This document shows, piece after piece, positions 23,585 to 35,600 of a DNA stretch of 64,000 nucleotides. The DNA lies in the NCBI RefSeq assembly GCF_910592395.1, contig NC_088309.1, forward strand, positions 3,040,501 through 3,104,500, given 5' to 3'. The notes under the pieces were generated by a model. The model was not told the origin of the DNA, made no database searches, and saw only the letters and a program-made list of their open reading frames with translations. The stretch comes from Lineus longissimus (lineage: Eukaryota > Nemertea > Pilidiophora > Heteronemertea > Lineidae). The position numbers and the translations under genes were made by a program. Numbering within the stretch: the first letter of the stretch is position 1; each line of letters opens with the position of its first letter.

Positions 23585-25735
23585 GTAACATTGAACATCC
23601 TGTGCATAATCTTCCGTCAATCATACAACACTGGTACCATCCCAGATTACTGGCGATCAGCGAACATCACACCTGTCTACAAAAAGGGAAAGAAGACATC
23701 ACCAGAAATCTACCGCCCCATCTCCCTTACGTGCATCTCATGTAAAATGCTAGAGTACATCCTGACAACCAACATCATGCAACACTCAGAACACCACGAG
23801 ATCCTGTACCATCGCCAGCACGGATTTCGAAGTGGAAAATCCTGCAAAACCCAACTACCCGTATTTTGCTGCGTATAAGGCGCAGCTTTTTGACCCAAGA
23901 AAGCCCTAAAATCGGGGGGTGCGCGTTATACGAAGGTGCGTGTTATCTATGGCCTAGACCTAGGAAGCCACCGAATGATCACAAGATTTTTTCCATCAAC
24001 TCATTTCTTTTGACGGCTTTTTTGGCTCGCAACCAAGTCGGCACATTTTATAATTTTGCACGAAAGAAAAATCGGGAATATCGATGCACTTTGCATAGTT
24101 CACCGATGCTAACTCGCCTGTTCTGTACGCAATACATATTAGTATCCTTATTATCATTTCAGTTACTTCTATAAATGTTTTTGAGGGTCCTTAGCGGCAA
24201 TATTCAGAGCGTAGATGCGAGATAAATCCAAATCGATAAATCAGCTGATCGTGTGCCGCCATGATTTTTATTTACGAAGGAAAGATAGGCAGGGGGCATC
24301 TCAGAAGTACTGCGTGTTATACGTAGGTGCGCCTTATGTCTGGATTTTGTCTACGGACTCAATGGGTGCGCTTTATACCCCGGTGCGTTTTATACGCAGC
24401 AAAATACGGTACTTGAATTCGCAGACGACATTCTGAGAAATATGGAGGCAAACAAACAAACAGATGTCCTAATAATGGATTTTTCCAAAGCATTCATTAA
24501 GGTCAACCATCGAAAACTCCTAACCAAACTGTCCAACTACGGAATATCAGGCAAGACCAACAACTGGATATCTGCCTTCCTAAAAAACAGGGGAAAACAG
24601 TAGTCCTTGATGGGGAGAAGTCGTATGAAGGCAGCGTAACATCGGGTGTGCCTCAAGGGTCTGTACTTGGACCTTTACTCTTCCTGATGTATAAATCAAT
24701 GACATCGCAGACAATTTAACAGCCACTGTCCGACACTTCGCCAACGATACCATTGTATACCTGGTTATAACATCCCCAGTTGACGCCCAAATCCTACAGA
24801 ACGACCTTGATCTACTGGGAGAATGGGCATGGAGTTCCACCCCCAGAAATGTCAAGTCCTGACCATCACCAGGAAGAGGAAGCCGATCCTATCGAACTAT
24901 ACCCTCCACGGCCACCCACTCCAGCATGTCAGCAGCGCCAAGCATCTAGGAGCCAACATCACCTCCGACCTGACATAGGCAGCACATATAAATGCCATCA
25001 CTAACAAGGCAAACCGAACTCCAGGCTTCCTCCGCAGAAATGTGCAACTCGACTCCACAGAACTCAAGGCCACAGCTTACAAAGACCTTGTCCGCCCCCT
25101 ACTCGAGTACGCCCCAACCATCTGGGATCCCTACCATAAGAAGGAGATAAAGAAAATCGAAATGGTACAACGACGAGCTACCCGCTACACAAAAAACCGA
25201 TACAGAAACCTGTCTAGTGTAGGATCGATGCTGCAAGAACTAGGATGGCCATCACTCGAACAAAGGAGACAAGAACATCGCCTAACAATGCTATATTAGA
25301 TCAAAACAAGAGCCGTCGACATCACAACAAGCCGTCTCACACCATCCAGACGACACCACAAACAACATCACAACTCGGCATTTCAAACAATAGGAAGTAG
25401 AAAGATTTCGTAAAACATTCATTTTACCCAAGAACCATTAAAGAATGGAATGCACTCCAATTCGATCCGGAGCAATGCGGAAATGTGGACCAGTTCAAAA
25501 CCAAGCTGCTTGCCACAAGACGCACACCAACGAGCGAATAGTTTACGAGAAGAAGCGTCGATGATGTCCCCAGCACCACTTACGTCTTTACGAACTCTTT
25601 ACCTCACGTTAATTGTTAATTGGACATTGCATCGACTTTTAAAACACGTTTACCCTTCCCTCCGTGCATGGGCAAACAGTCCAACTGCCACAACCTTCAT
25701 TAATGAAGTAGAGTAGTTTAGAAGAAGAAGAAGAC
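23585..25735 (+). mobile_element. 5'-truncated non-LTR retrotransposon (LINE), inactive, interrupted by a MITE
   Basis: Reverse-transcriptase motifs are read on the plus strand. They include GTIPDYWRSANITPVYKKGK, YRPISLTCISCKMLE and QHGFRSGKSCKTQL before the MITE, then [39 protein letters not shown] and LRPLLEYAPTIWDPY-like C-terminal sequence near 25090-25130. The catalytic FADD box is FAND here. Frameshifts near 24600 and 24690 and stops after 24850 break the frame. The end is an AGAAGAAGAAGAAG tail at 25719-25734. It fits the CR1/Jockey-like group; the clade is uncertain. Confidence 0.88.
23859..24409. mobile_element. 551-bp MITE inserted in the LINE reverse transcriptase
   Basis: The termini are inverted: CCGTATTTTGCTGCGTATAA at the left and its near-perfect reverse complement TTATACGCAGCAAAATACGG at the right. 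The flanking TAC at 23856-23858 and 24410-24412 is a 3-bp target duplication. Removing the element and one TAC rejoins the LINE frame exactly (TQL then LEFADD). Inside are further GCGTTATAC / GGTGCG words that repeat the terminal theme, but no transposase. Elements with CGTATAAGGCGCA-type ends are common in animals; I do not assign a superfamily. Confidence 0.85.
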
Positions 25736-26370
25736 ATGGGTTGGTAACTTGGTCCTTCTCACAATCTCAGGTTTCTTGACCCTACACAGTACACCATGCC
25801 ATATATGGAGAGTAATTCGTAAAGCCAGCCTGCACTATTAACGAGGACGATGGGGTCACAGGAGTCGGCCAAGCAAGAGCACATAATAGGAGTTCGTTCC
25901 CTTTCAAGTATCTGGCAAAAGGTCTATTCAGGCTATTCAGTGTCAAGCATTCATCGAATCATGCAGTCGGTGTCACAGTCGCAAGCATGCATGCAATGCA
26001 TGCAACCAACAATATTCCCAGCCCACAATCCTGCCACTTGCCAATCCTCGACAAAATACATCAAAAGACGGCTCATGCATGTCATGCACATGAAAATGGC
26101 GACCGCGCGGCAGTCATAAAACTGAAAATTCAAGAGGGAAACACGGTTTATTCAGAAGTGCAAGTAGGCCTAGTGTACATGACATGTGATTAGGATGGGC
26201 TAAGGATTTAAGAACAAATTTAGACGAAGTTAAAAGCGTCTTTTTACTTGGAAATGGACTAATTTACTGCAGAATGAACGCCAACTGCACGCTATCCATT
26301 CAATAAACCACACTGCACATGGCAATAATTGTCAACAACCTCGTTTTCGGTGATCATAAACAGCGTTAAC
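25736..26370. other. Intergenic sequence, nothing recognised
   Basis: The stretch contains GCATGCATGCAATGCATGC-like alternating purine-pyrimidine sequence near 25984-26002 but no coding, RNA or terminal-repeat signal. Confidence 0.4.
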
Positions 26371-26762
26371 CAGTGCCCATCAGCGTCCACCAGGTTTAAA
26401 TTCAGGTATAAAGTCATCAAAATAAAATTTAGGTGCCATCAACGTCATAAGTACACCATAAAACACATTTCCTGAAAATATCACCACATTTGGGTGTAAG
26501 ATAAGGGAGATGTTGTCTAAAATCGCAGTGCTCTGTTGTATTGGAAGCCCTATCATTTCCTCCAAGTCAAATCCAACGTGGCCGCCGACTGGTTGGTGGA
26601 CGCTGGTACATTTTAGACAACAACTCGCTAATCTACCACACAAATGTCACGAAACGATCAGGAAATTTGGAAACTGTCCTGCTTATTTCGTTTATGACCA
26701 TTAGATTTTATTTTGATGACTTTAAATATGCGTTTAAACCTGGTGGACGCTGGTAGACACTG
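26371..26762. repeat. 392-bp inverted-repeat element
   Basis: The left arm (26371-26431) and right arm (26702-26762) are inverted copies with the shared blocks CAGCGTCCACCAGGTTTAAA and AAAGTCATCAAAATAAAAT, and the ends are CAGTG...CACTG. A third copy of the TGGTGGACGCTGGTA word lies inside near 26594-26608. It is a foldback or MITE-like structure without coding capacity; no clear target duplication was seen. Confidence 0.78.
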
Positions 26763-26949
26763 TTTAGTATGACCCCTCGTCGTTTTGGTTCTGGTGGGGG
26801 GAGAGAGTGGCTATTTGCATAATAATTACCTCTCTTGCTTGATTCGTTCAAACTGCACGGGGGTGCACGCCGGCCCGTGCGTTATTGACCCTCTTCGAGA
26901 CACTGCCATGAGGGCTTCCTTTGCGGGTTTATGGGTAGGGGCATCTGCC

Positions 26950-27150
26950 TATAGTCGTTTCTCTCGCATTCTGAGGAAGTCTGGGGTTAATGTTCGCTTC
27001 TCTGGCCCTGCACAGTGTATAGTCGTTTCTCTACCATTCTGAGGAAGTCTGGTGTTAATGTTTGCTTCTCTGTGCAGTGCCAGAGAAGCGAAAATTAATG
27101 TGCACACTGTGCAGGGCCAGAGAAGCGAACATTAACCCTTGATTTCCTCA
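26950..27150. repeat. Direct plus inverted repeat cluster (hairpin-forming)
   Basis: A ~67-bp unit (TATAGTCGTTTCTCT ... TTCTGAGGAAGTCTGG ... TTAATGTTCGCTTCTCTGG) occurs at about 26950-27017 and again, diverged, at 27018-27081. An inverted copy follows at about 27082-27150 (CCAGAGAAGCGAACATTAA ... CCTCAGGA). The two halves could pair into a long stem. Confidence 0.75.
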
Positions 27151-27500
27151 GGATATTTCCCTCCAAAGTCGAAGTCGTTTCGCTCCAAATCAAAGTCGTT
27201 TCCCTCGTTGAGAATTTTTTGTGTGGTTGCCACTTTGATTGAGGACCTGCCAGCAAGCATGGTCGTAGGCCTACCCATGCAAGCCTCAAGCTGGAGGACA
27301 AGATGAAAATTAAAGTAGACATTTTGGGCTTGATATTAAATGATATCAACTAACATAATTTCGGTCGATTTTGAATAGGAACGGGATCTTTTTCTAGATA
27401 TTCTCTCACAGGCAGAATATTAACAGCTTCAGCGCCGAACCACGTAGATCTACGAGGCCCAAATCCCCCCTCTTTGAGCTGGTTATCGGAGTCTCATGGA

Positions 27501-27676
27501 CTTCATGAAAGAACTACGCCATCGCCATCTTCAGAGCAATATAGGAACTGAAAAGACCAAACGGTCTTTTCAGTTCCTACCTTACCCTGTAGATGGCGTA
27601 GTTCAGAACTTTAAATGACTTCATGAAAGAACTACGCCATCGCCATCTTCAGGGCAAGATAGGAACTGAAAAGACC
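27501..27676. repeat. Foldback repeat with an extra direct copy
   Basis: A ~48-bp arm at 27511-27558 (GAACTACGCCATC ... GGAACTGAAAAGACC) is followed after four bases by its inverted partner at 27563-27605, which could form a long hairpin. A second direct copy of the left arm, preceded by the same CTTCATGAAA, lies at 27619-27676. Such three-copy structures arise from nested or partially duplicated MITE insertions. Confidence 0.8.
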
Positions 27677-27881
27677 TTGTCTTTTTGTCTTTTGTCTTTC
27701 GAGTTTGGTTCGACGATGGTGTTTAAAACACTGCCCCGTATTGTGTCAAATTCTGACATGACTCTTGAAAACACTTATAAAATAATTTGCATTCAGGGAG
27801 AATGGGGAACAAGCAACCTTCCCTTCCCAGATCCCCTGCAGGGTAAAACAGGTGGCCGCACAGACGTTTGGCCAACAGAAG

Positions 27882-27953
27882 TGCTTGCCCGGGAGTTGAA
27901 CCCCGGGACATCTCGCATCCCAAGCGAGAATTGTACCACTAGACCAACGAGCT
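27882..27953 (-). pseudogene. tRNA-Pro-like sequence (GGG anticodon), probable pseudogene or SINE head
   Basis: The 72-nt minus-strand sequence aligns with eukaryotic tRNA-Pro. It has a perfect A box (TGGTCTAGTGG), a perfect B box (GGTTCAACTCC), an intact anticodon stem TCTCGC/GCGAGA and an intact T stem CCGGG/CCCGG. The anticodon loop reads TTGGGAT, so the anticodon would be GGG, which is not normally used for tRNA-Pro in eukaryotes (AGG is). The acceptor stem has mismatches at pairs 1-72 and 5-68. A decayed tRNA or the head of a tRNA-derived SINE is therefore likelier than a working gene. Confidence 0.6.
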
Positions 27954-28090
27954 GTTCTATCCGCAATCCCAGGAGCTGACCTAATCTGGAATTGGGGACA
28001 ACTCTCACCAATTGGTATGAATCAAAATGAACAGTTGTGTTGTAATTGTTCAGAAAAAAAGGAATCAAGACAAATTGTGAAAAATCATAG

Positions 28091-28096
28091 TTTATT
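28091..28096 (-). promoter_or_regulatory. Candidate furin poly(A) signal
   Basis: TTTATT on the plus strand is AATAAA for the furin transcript, about 1 kb beyond its stop. A second candidate at 28897-28902, only about 0.2 kb past the stop, would give a short 3'UTR. Which one is used cannot be told here. Confidence 0.4.
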
Positions 28097-29108
28097 CTAC
28101 GAAATATGAAATCCTTCCTCACAAAAATATCACTGCAGTTCTATAATTTACAATTTCAATTCTTCTTATATTCAATTACATTTAGTTATTTCTTTGACGG
28201 TTGTATTCAGTAACTTACAGCTCACACCTTTGATTGGCCAAAGCCTAGACCAAAAACAACCAAACACTTGTGCTTATGATCGTTATTGGCACTGGAACAT
28301 GCCAGCGTCTCATCAGAATAGAAGTCAATAATTATTTACACAAGCTACTGTAATATATTTTCATAAAATAGTAATCACCAACAATCTCAGATAAAGGACA
28401 GAACCACTGGGCACCAAGTTAAACTTTTGATGTTGTGCTTAATATTTGATACAAAATCTGAATTTCTCAGTGAAGTACATTACATGATCTGGACGGATCG
28501 TGAGCCAGCTTGGCCATCCAGCAGGAAATACTCTCATCATCAACGAATAACAGCAAGCATCAACATGCCCTGTTTCTCAAGAGCCTGATTTAAGACACAA
28601 ATAACGACATACATGTTAAAATAAACTAGAAAACTTGGAAGATTTGGTCCCACAATCTCAAAATGACATGTTTCCTTATAGGCAAAAGGAAATTGTGTCT
28701 AATTTCAAACAAAACATGACTCTGGCTACTGTATTACAGCATCCAAATAATCTAAAGAGGCTATTTCCTCTGACTACATTGTATCTTGCTATTTCCAATC
28801 AAGCTGCAACAGCAATTGTAACATCACAAATTAGTTTGAAACATGTGTTATAGGTTTATACAAAGCCATGACATAACGAGGCACCACAATCTTTGGTTTA
28901 TTTTAAGCTCCACCTTTTACCTCCACACTTGGATACAATCGTAATTGTGTTCTGAAGCTGCAAATTAGTATCATTCTCATAATTAGATAGGAAATTACAT
29001 GTATATATTGGGCAAACAACGAAGTCAAACTTTCCCTATAGATACATAGAAAACCGGTAAGCATTGTGACTAAATCATGTATGAATTCAGTAAACCTCAG
29101 TGGTCCTC

Positions 29109-29671
29109 CTAGTCCGAAAGCAGTAGGTGATTGTTTAAACTACCATTATCTGACTGGGCACCGGGCACGAAAACAATCTTTTCTGGCCCAGAATCATTTA
29201 AAGGTATCGACACCATGTTCTCTCGGGTGCCAATCAATCCTGATCCATTTGATTTCGGAATAATACCATTGGAATAAATACCCTGTTTTCTTTCAAGATA
29301 GCTCAATATTTCATCTTCACTATCAGTTGCGTCCTTCAAAACGGAATATGATGCATTATCCCCAATTCGATGCTCCCTATCTCGGGATAAATTTTGCAGT
29401 TTCTGGCGAAAGCACAATAAATTCCTATCCCTGGCCTGTAGGAGACCAAAAATTACCAAGAACAACACTACACAAGATAAACTGAGGGCAAATGCAGTGA
29501 TGTACAGCTTTATAATATGCAAGTCGACACTGTGCCATGTTTTTAGCTTGCAGATATCATTACGATATGTCGTTCCATTCACCAAATCAATGTAGTCAGC
29601 ATATCTGGCAAATCCCTCGGGACATTCTTGAACACAGCTCTTGGTCAGGATACTGTAGCCTGGGTAACAAG
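29109..29671 (-). CDS. FURIN: Furin terminal exon: Cys-rich end, transmembrane helix, cytoplasmic tail
   Basis: The acceptor CCTCTTCAG is followed by [20 protein letters not shown], a furin-type cysteine-rich repeat ending. A membrane helix follows ([20 protein letters not shown]) and then a tail of about 110 residues ending at the TGA-type stop at 29109. The tail holds a tyrosine sorting motif YSVL and an acidic stretch DATDSEDE with a casein-kinase-II-like serine. In vertebrate furin such motifs direct trans-Golgi/endosome cycling. The exon enters in phase 1, matching the donor of the 38873-38706 exon. Confidence 0.9.
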
Positions 29672-32600
29672 CTGAAGAGGAAGAAGATGATCATGAAAAG
29701 TCAGATGTATATGGCAGAATTTCTGGTACTACTATTAAAAACCGTAAAAACATTTCGGAACGCTAAAATTTGGCGAATATCTTCAACTGCACTTAACGAT
29801 AAGACAAAATAGTTCATTTCCTGCCAATTTTCAAGGTTAATGCATTATAGTTGAAATATTCAAGCTTTGATAATTCATTCGCGAAACTAAAACGCTCATG
29901 AAAAGTTCATGGTTTCCAGTATTGTAATTGCATGGCAAAGGCAGCAGCACTGCTCCTCGGATGCAAAGAGAGTGGCTCTTGATTATGATAACCGCAAATG
30001 AGGTCTGAGAGAGTGTTTTGAAAGTTTTTCACCTGATTGTTGACTTTAGATAAGTTTGTCCAGAATAACAATATTACAAGTTAATCATTTTTCAGCCCGC
30101 CAACAAGCAATTTTGACATCAAATGCATGGGACTACCGAAAGTGCAACATAAAAAGTACAATTGGCTGTCATGATATGCAGGTATAACAGAGGAAGTTAC
30201 AACACAGGATTAGGACTTAATTATTTCCAACCTATTCTTAATTTCAATGACCTAGTTTGCAAAGTCTAGAGAAGTGCCTACACTAACCATGGAGTAAAGA
30301 ACATAGGCCTACCGGTGGTAGGTCTGAGCACTAATAGAAAATTTCAAGGAAGAGCACCTGAAAGGGCATTATCTTAATGACATTAGATAAATATATGATT
30401 ATTTCGAACATTTCCATAGTGACGGCAAGGTTGAACTACCCAACAGATGACAACCATGGGGTATAATCAATCAGTACCCTAAACATGTTTTCATCACCAG
30501 CACCTGTATGTCATCTATCATCATAGCAGCAGCCATAAACATTGCTACACCTGCCAAGGTGAAGTTGGAATGTTGCCTGAGGTGGGGGAAGGCATACAGG
30601 CATGTATGTTGTTGTGCCTGGTTACTAGTCTCTTACACCAGTGGCATTTCCTTCTGACTTCGGATATGCCATACATCCTATATTCCTTTGAGGGCTTTGA
30701 ATCAACACCACAGCAGCAGAAGTCGATTTTGTATCCAGTTACTAGAATGGATACATCAAATTTCTACAAACCATGGTGTCATTCAAAACTCTCGGCCACT
30801 TCAAGAATCAGAAACTTCTCTAACATATTCACATACATTCACCCCCAACCGCCAAGTCATTTTGGTATCAACTTCTTCTTTAATACAACTTATATTGATG
30901 ACAAGATGAAGCACAACAGGAAGCAGAATATTAGCAAGCAGACAAGAGCAGACAAGAAGCGTGGCTGTACATACAACAGATTCAAAGACCTGCTGGCAAA
31001 ACACAAAGACCCATTGACTTGCTGTAATACCTGCACATTCATTTTTTTGCTTGACCGGGTCTTTTGTGTTTTACCAGTCTTGTGTCTCTAATCTTTTAGT
31101 TTTCAATGAAAGAAGGGTCAACTAATAGCATTATGCCAGTTCTACCAGGGGAGGTTTTAATCCATGAGAGTCAGTTAAGTTTTGAGCGAGTTGTCTTTAT
31201 GACAACTCCCTGGTTTCTTCTTGCTCTCCTCATAGACAACACATAGCATCCCCTCTGATATGACAACCAGGAAACCTGAATCTTATATGCACTGGAATAT
31301 ACTTTCAGAGGTGGCTTAATGGCTATAAACATCTAGTTATTTTTACACAACAATGACAGTGTGGGCCAATATGCAACAACTATACAGACCATGACTAGAT
31401 TGTAAGGACAAACATATTTACCCGAAAACAAAAGCAAAAGTTAGTGCAAATGTACATGCATCAAGAATGGAAAAAAAGAAGTAATTGGGAAAACCCAAGA
31501 TTGCCTTCTGACTCTTTCCCAGTCAGGGTTAAAGGCATATATTGGCAACTTTGTGAGACCTTGCCCCTACCTCTTGTCTCCCTTTAAATTGAAGCATGCA
31601 GTTAGTGACAATCATAAAGCATACCTACATTAAGCACTAAACAGGGAATGCAAGAGATGAATGACAAAGAAACAAGAGGGAAAAAACGCTGTACATTGAG
31701 AGAAGTTGTTCAGTGGGGTATCTTATTGGTCTCTGAAGAGAAACCTGTTCAGAATCTACCTTCAATAACCATCTTTTAATGGCCAACATCACTCCACGTC
31801 ACATTTTGATCAGAGTTCTTGAAACCGCTGTGGGAACATCTTCAAATTACAGTTTCATGATGACTCAGCTACGGTATAATGTAACACATGCTAAGGAGAT
31901 ATGGCATTGAGACTCACCCATCAACAAGATGTAGATTTCTTTCCAGATTTACCATCAAAACTATCGAATTCCAAGAATGATTGCTAAATTCATTAAAACG
32001 TCAAAATTTAACAGCTCTGGGTGACTTTGACCAACCTGCTGAGGAGGCATGTAACCCAAACCTTTGATTCTCGAAACACACATCTTGGCTTTGATGTTCC
32101 GTTGACAAATTCCTCGAGATCAAACCCTGTCACAAGCAAAGGGGATCCCCAGATTCATGATGAAATTCCACTGAAATCTCACCTCAAAAGTTTAAAAACT
32201 CAAAATGAATAAATAACAAGTAACACCATCTATTTAATTATTATGATACAAATGTGGTCAGTATATTTTACTGGGAAACTACATATTAAATTGTCTTTGA
32301 AATCTTTACATAGTAAAGACAAAGATAAGTGGAGAATCCCATGTCTTCATGTACAAACTGTGGAAACCATCTCATGCTTTAAAGATACTCCAAGGTATAT
32401 ATCAGGCGGAATAATACCCTTGCCTATGGTTGGAATTTATTTCCACACTTAAATCTGCCAACAAACAGATGTTGAGGAAGGATTGCCTACAGCTTGGTTC
32501 TTATTCAAATACCAAACCCAAGAACAACATTTTGAACAATCATTATTCACCTCTTTAAAATTGTTCTTACAAAGCATGCTAACTTGACTTTCCTCTCCAT

Positions 32601-35600
32601 GCTCATGATGTTACAGTTAAGGGACTGATGACAGAACTCTCGAAAACTGGCCGATGAAACCTGTGTTTTCTACCAGCAGCAGCTTATTGACCAAACTCCA
32701 GCAGGTGGAGAATACAAATCCGTTGGCCCATATAAATCATGACAAATTAGATTGGAAATACTCAACACAATGCATGGAGAGATTTCTGTGTGGGCCAAAC
32801 AGTAACAACATGCCTGCTCCCCTTTGTGGTCCCCTTTGTTCCCAAGGACAATAAAAGTTCTTCGTAACAACAGCTTTGTGGCAGATTATTTGAAAGAAAA
32901 TCAATGAATATCTGTTATCCCAAATTGGGTTTACACACATTACACATTGCAACAACACTGGCCATTGTGCTCTGCAGCTATGCCTATTGTTGTTAAGTAT
33001 TAACATGACTTGTCAGGTACATTTTCACACCCAGGAAAATACACTTTTGTGAAATGGGGGCACAACAAGGTCCTTTTATAGTTTTAATCTGATTTTACAT
33101 TCTCAGAGAGAGACTCTTGATCAAAATAGATAATCTTCCAAAAACCTCTTTAATTTCTTATCATCAGAGCCTGGGCAATGCCACAATGCAAGAGTACCAC
33201 TGGAAGAATTCTAATGATCGTCTTTCATAATTTCTCCTTCCAATGCAAGAAAAGATTAACTCCTTCTGTTCCCCAATGTAGGCCCAAAATAAAATCTCAA
33301 CAAACAAGGGTATATTGTATATTCAGAAATTAGATTTAGAAATTTCGAAGCCTATTTGAGAAATGGGCAAGAGTTTGGGTTTCACACAAATATTGTACAT
33401 GTAACACAGAACTCCATATCACACATGCACAACAAAAATAGTTTATTTACAAATAACTTATACAGCCGCACAGTTTAAACACCTTACATTAATACTATTT
33501 GCATAAGGTTAAATTATTCACTACACACTGTTAAATTTTGCCTGAGATCGTACAAAATCATTTCTGTATCATACAAATTCATGAAAGTTCCACCTTTTTA
33601 TGCAGATATTTTGATAAATATGGAGTTCATAGTTACGACAAGAAGAGGGTATCGAGGCAAAATCAAACCACCTTGAAATCTTATCCAAAGTTTAGAATAG
33701 CAGTGATAGCCAAACAAGAGGTTTCCGATAATTGTTCGAGTGCAAAATTCTTAACATGATTGTTAGATGGCGCTGGAGTGCCATCACAGAGCAAGACACC
33801 TGAATCCACGTGCGGTGGGCCACTCTGTTGGATGGTTTGAATCGGCAGCTAGAATTTTCAAGGCTACACTCACTACAACTGAAGACATTAGAACCCTCTA
33901 CAAGCCAGCACCTGCCTGGAGATGGGAGAGGGCAGCACCAGACAGAAAAGCCTCAAAGCAAGTTGGTGATCACTTGCTCAACAATCCCATCTTCTCATTA
34001 TGGTTATTCTTTAGGTTTACATGTATTTAATTTAGCGTGGCTTTCATATTAGTACTGAATGACAGTGGCTGTGGCTACCTCAACATCATCTTAAAGCAAT
34101 GCCATATTGATTGAATAGATCACAAAGTATTGGTCAAACAAGCATAACTTTTCAGCTTCATTCTTCCAATAGTGTACATACTCATGAATTTCTGGCCTAT
34201 ACTCCTTTGAGGACTCCAGATTTCCAGATTTTGTATACTGTACGTTGTACATCGATAAGTGACCAAGGTAACTGAGGTATAAACCAAGGTCATTCACAGG
34301 GGTTACTGGATACAAAATCTGGACATTTTGTTCAAATTTCTGCTGATTGCAGCACTGGTTCGATGTGCTCAATGAAGTATTAGAAAGTCTGCTCGGTGAA
34401 GACGCTGTCATCGCCCCTAACATCAGAAGACAAATCATCGCCATGTCGTTGGAACCTCATGTGTATCATCGCTAATCATTCATTGGGAATCAACGACACA
34501 ACATAATAACATGACTGTGCACAACATGGCGATAAAATGTCTTCCGACGTGAGTGCACATGTTATTTTGTGAACAGCAATCTGTATTCGAGCTCAGGTCA
34601 GTTGGAAATACAGAATTTGAAAACACTAACATTTGGTATGAAGTATAACAGACATAAATATATACAAATATACGTATTTACAAAGCAATTAAGACATCTG
34701 ATGATCTCTCGGAGCGTTATACGTGTATTTACAAAAATATACTCTATATAAACGGTGGGCCACTTAAGATGAACACGTGCTTGGTAAAGCAATAAGATTC
34801 GAACACTAGAACATTCAAATCCATCGTAGAAATACAGTTGGCCATTTCATCAATAAATAGTCTGTGATAACCAACTTCATCAGAGAAGCACTATGGATAA
34901 CACATGACCATAGCCAAGCCCAATTATGGATAATCAACAGACATCAGCCATAACTTTGAGGGCCGATTCCATCAATGAACCATCATTGATAACCATTCAA
35001 CAAACACAATACTCCACTGTTCAGAGTGCAGCACCTGACAGGGTTGAGCAGCTTGATACGCATGACATCATGCACTCAGGGAAAGGACCTCTGTTAGAAA
35101 AAAACCTAATCTGAATGTTTCCTCTCTAAGTGATGATGTCGTGAGCCATTATTTTCCAATCCAAATCATTTGATTTCTGCATGGTTGTATCAATACCCAG
35201 AAATCTGACTAAGGGAATCATATTTCATATCTTTTGACCCCAACATGTGCTGCACTCTAGTAGAGGAAAATAGTCTTCAACCAACTAACTTGATCTGTGA
35301 ACCATCATGGATGTGATCCCGATACAGCACTGACTGAAAGAGGTAAAACTTGCCCATGCCACTGATCCGTGATCCTTTTCTCACATTCACACCTGTGATC
35401 CCATCAATTTGTTCAGCCAATTTTGTCGATACGTTGTGATCCTACGTTGTGATCAAACTAATAATGTTTGGAAACAGCAATCTATAAGTACCACAGAATA
35501 TTATGCAAAATGCTGCCAAAAAATCAAACCAGCTACTTTTAAATAATCACATTTTCATATACAACTACAGGTATATACAGTTTCACAAGTTGGACAACTT

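Noticed and set aside
27623-27979. 118-codon plus-strand frame
   Set aside because: It runs across a foldback repeat arm and the antisense of a tRNA-like sequence, so it is a chance frame over repeats.
30570-31091. Longest plus-strand open frame (173 codons) inside the furin intron
   Set aside because: No recognisable domain, no splice or promoter support, and composition typical of AT-rich noncoding DNA. A minus-strand frame across it (30801-31004) with a hydrophobic stretch looked like a possible alternative furin tail, but phase and acceptor did not give a convincing exon.
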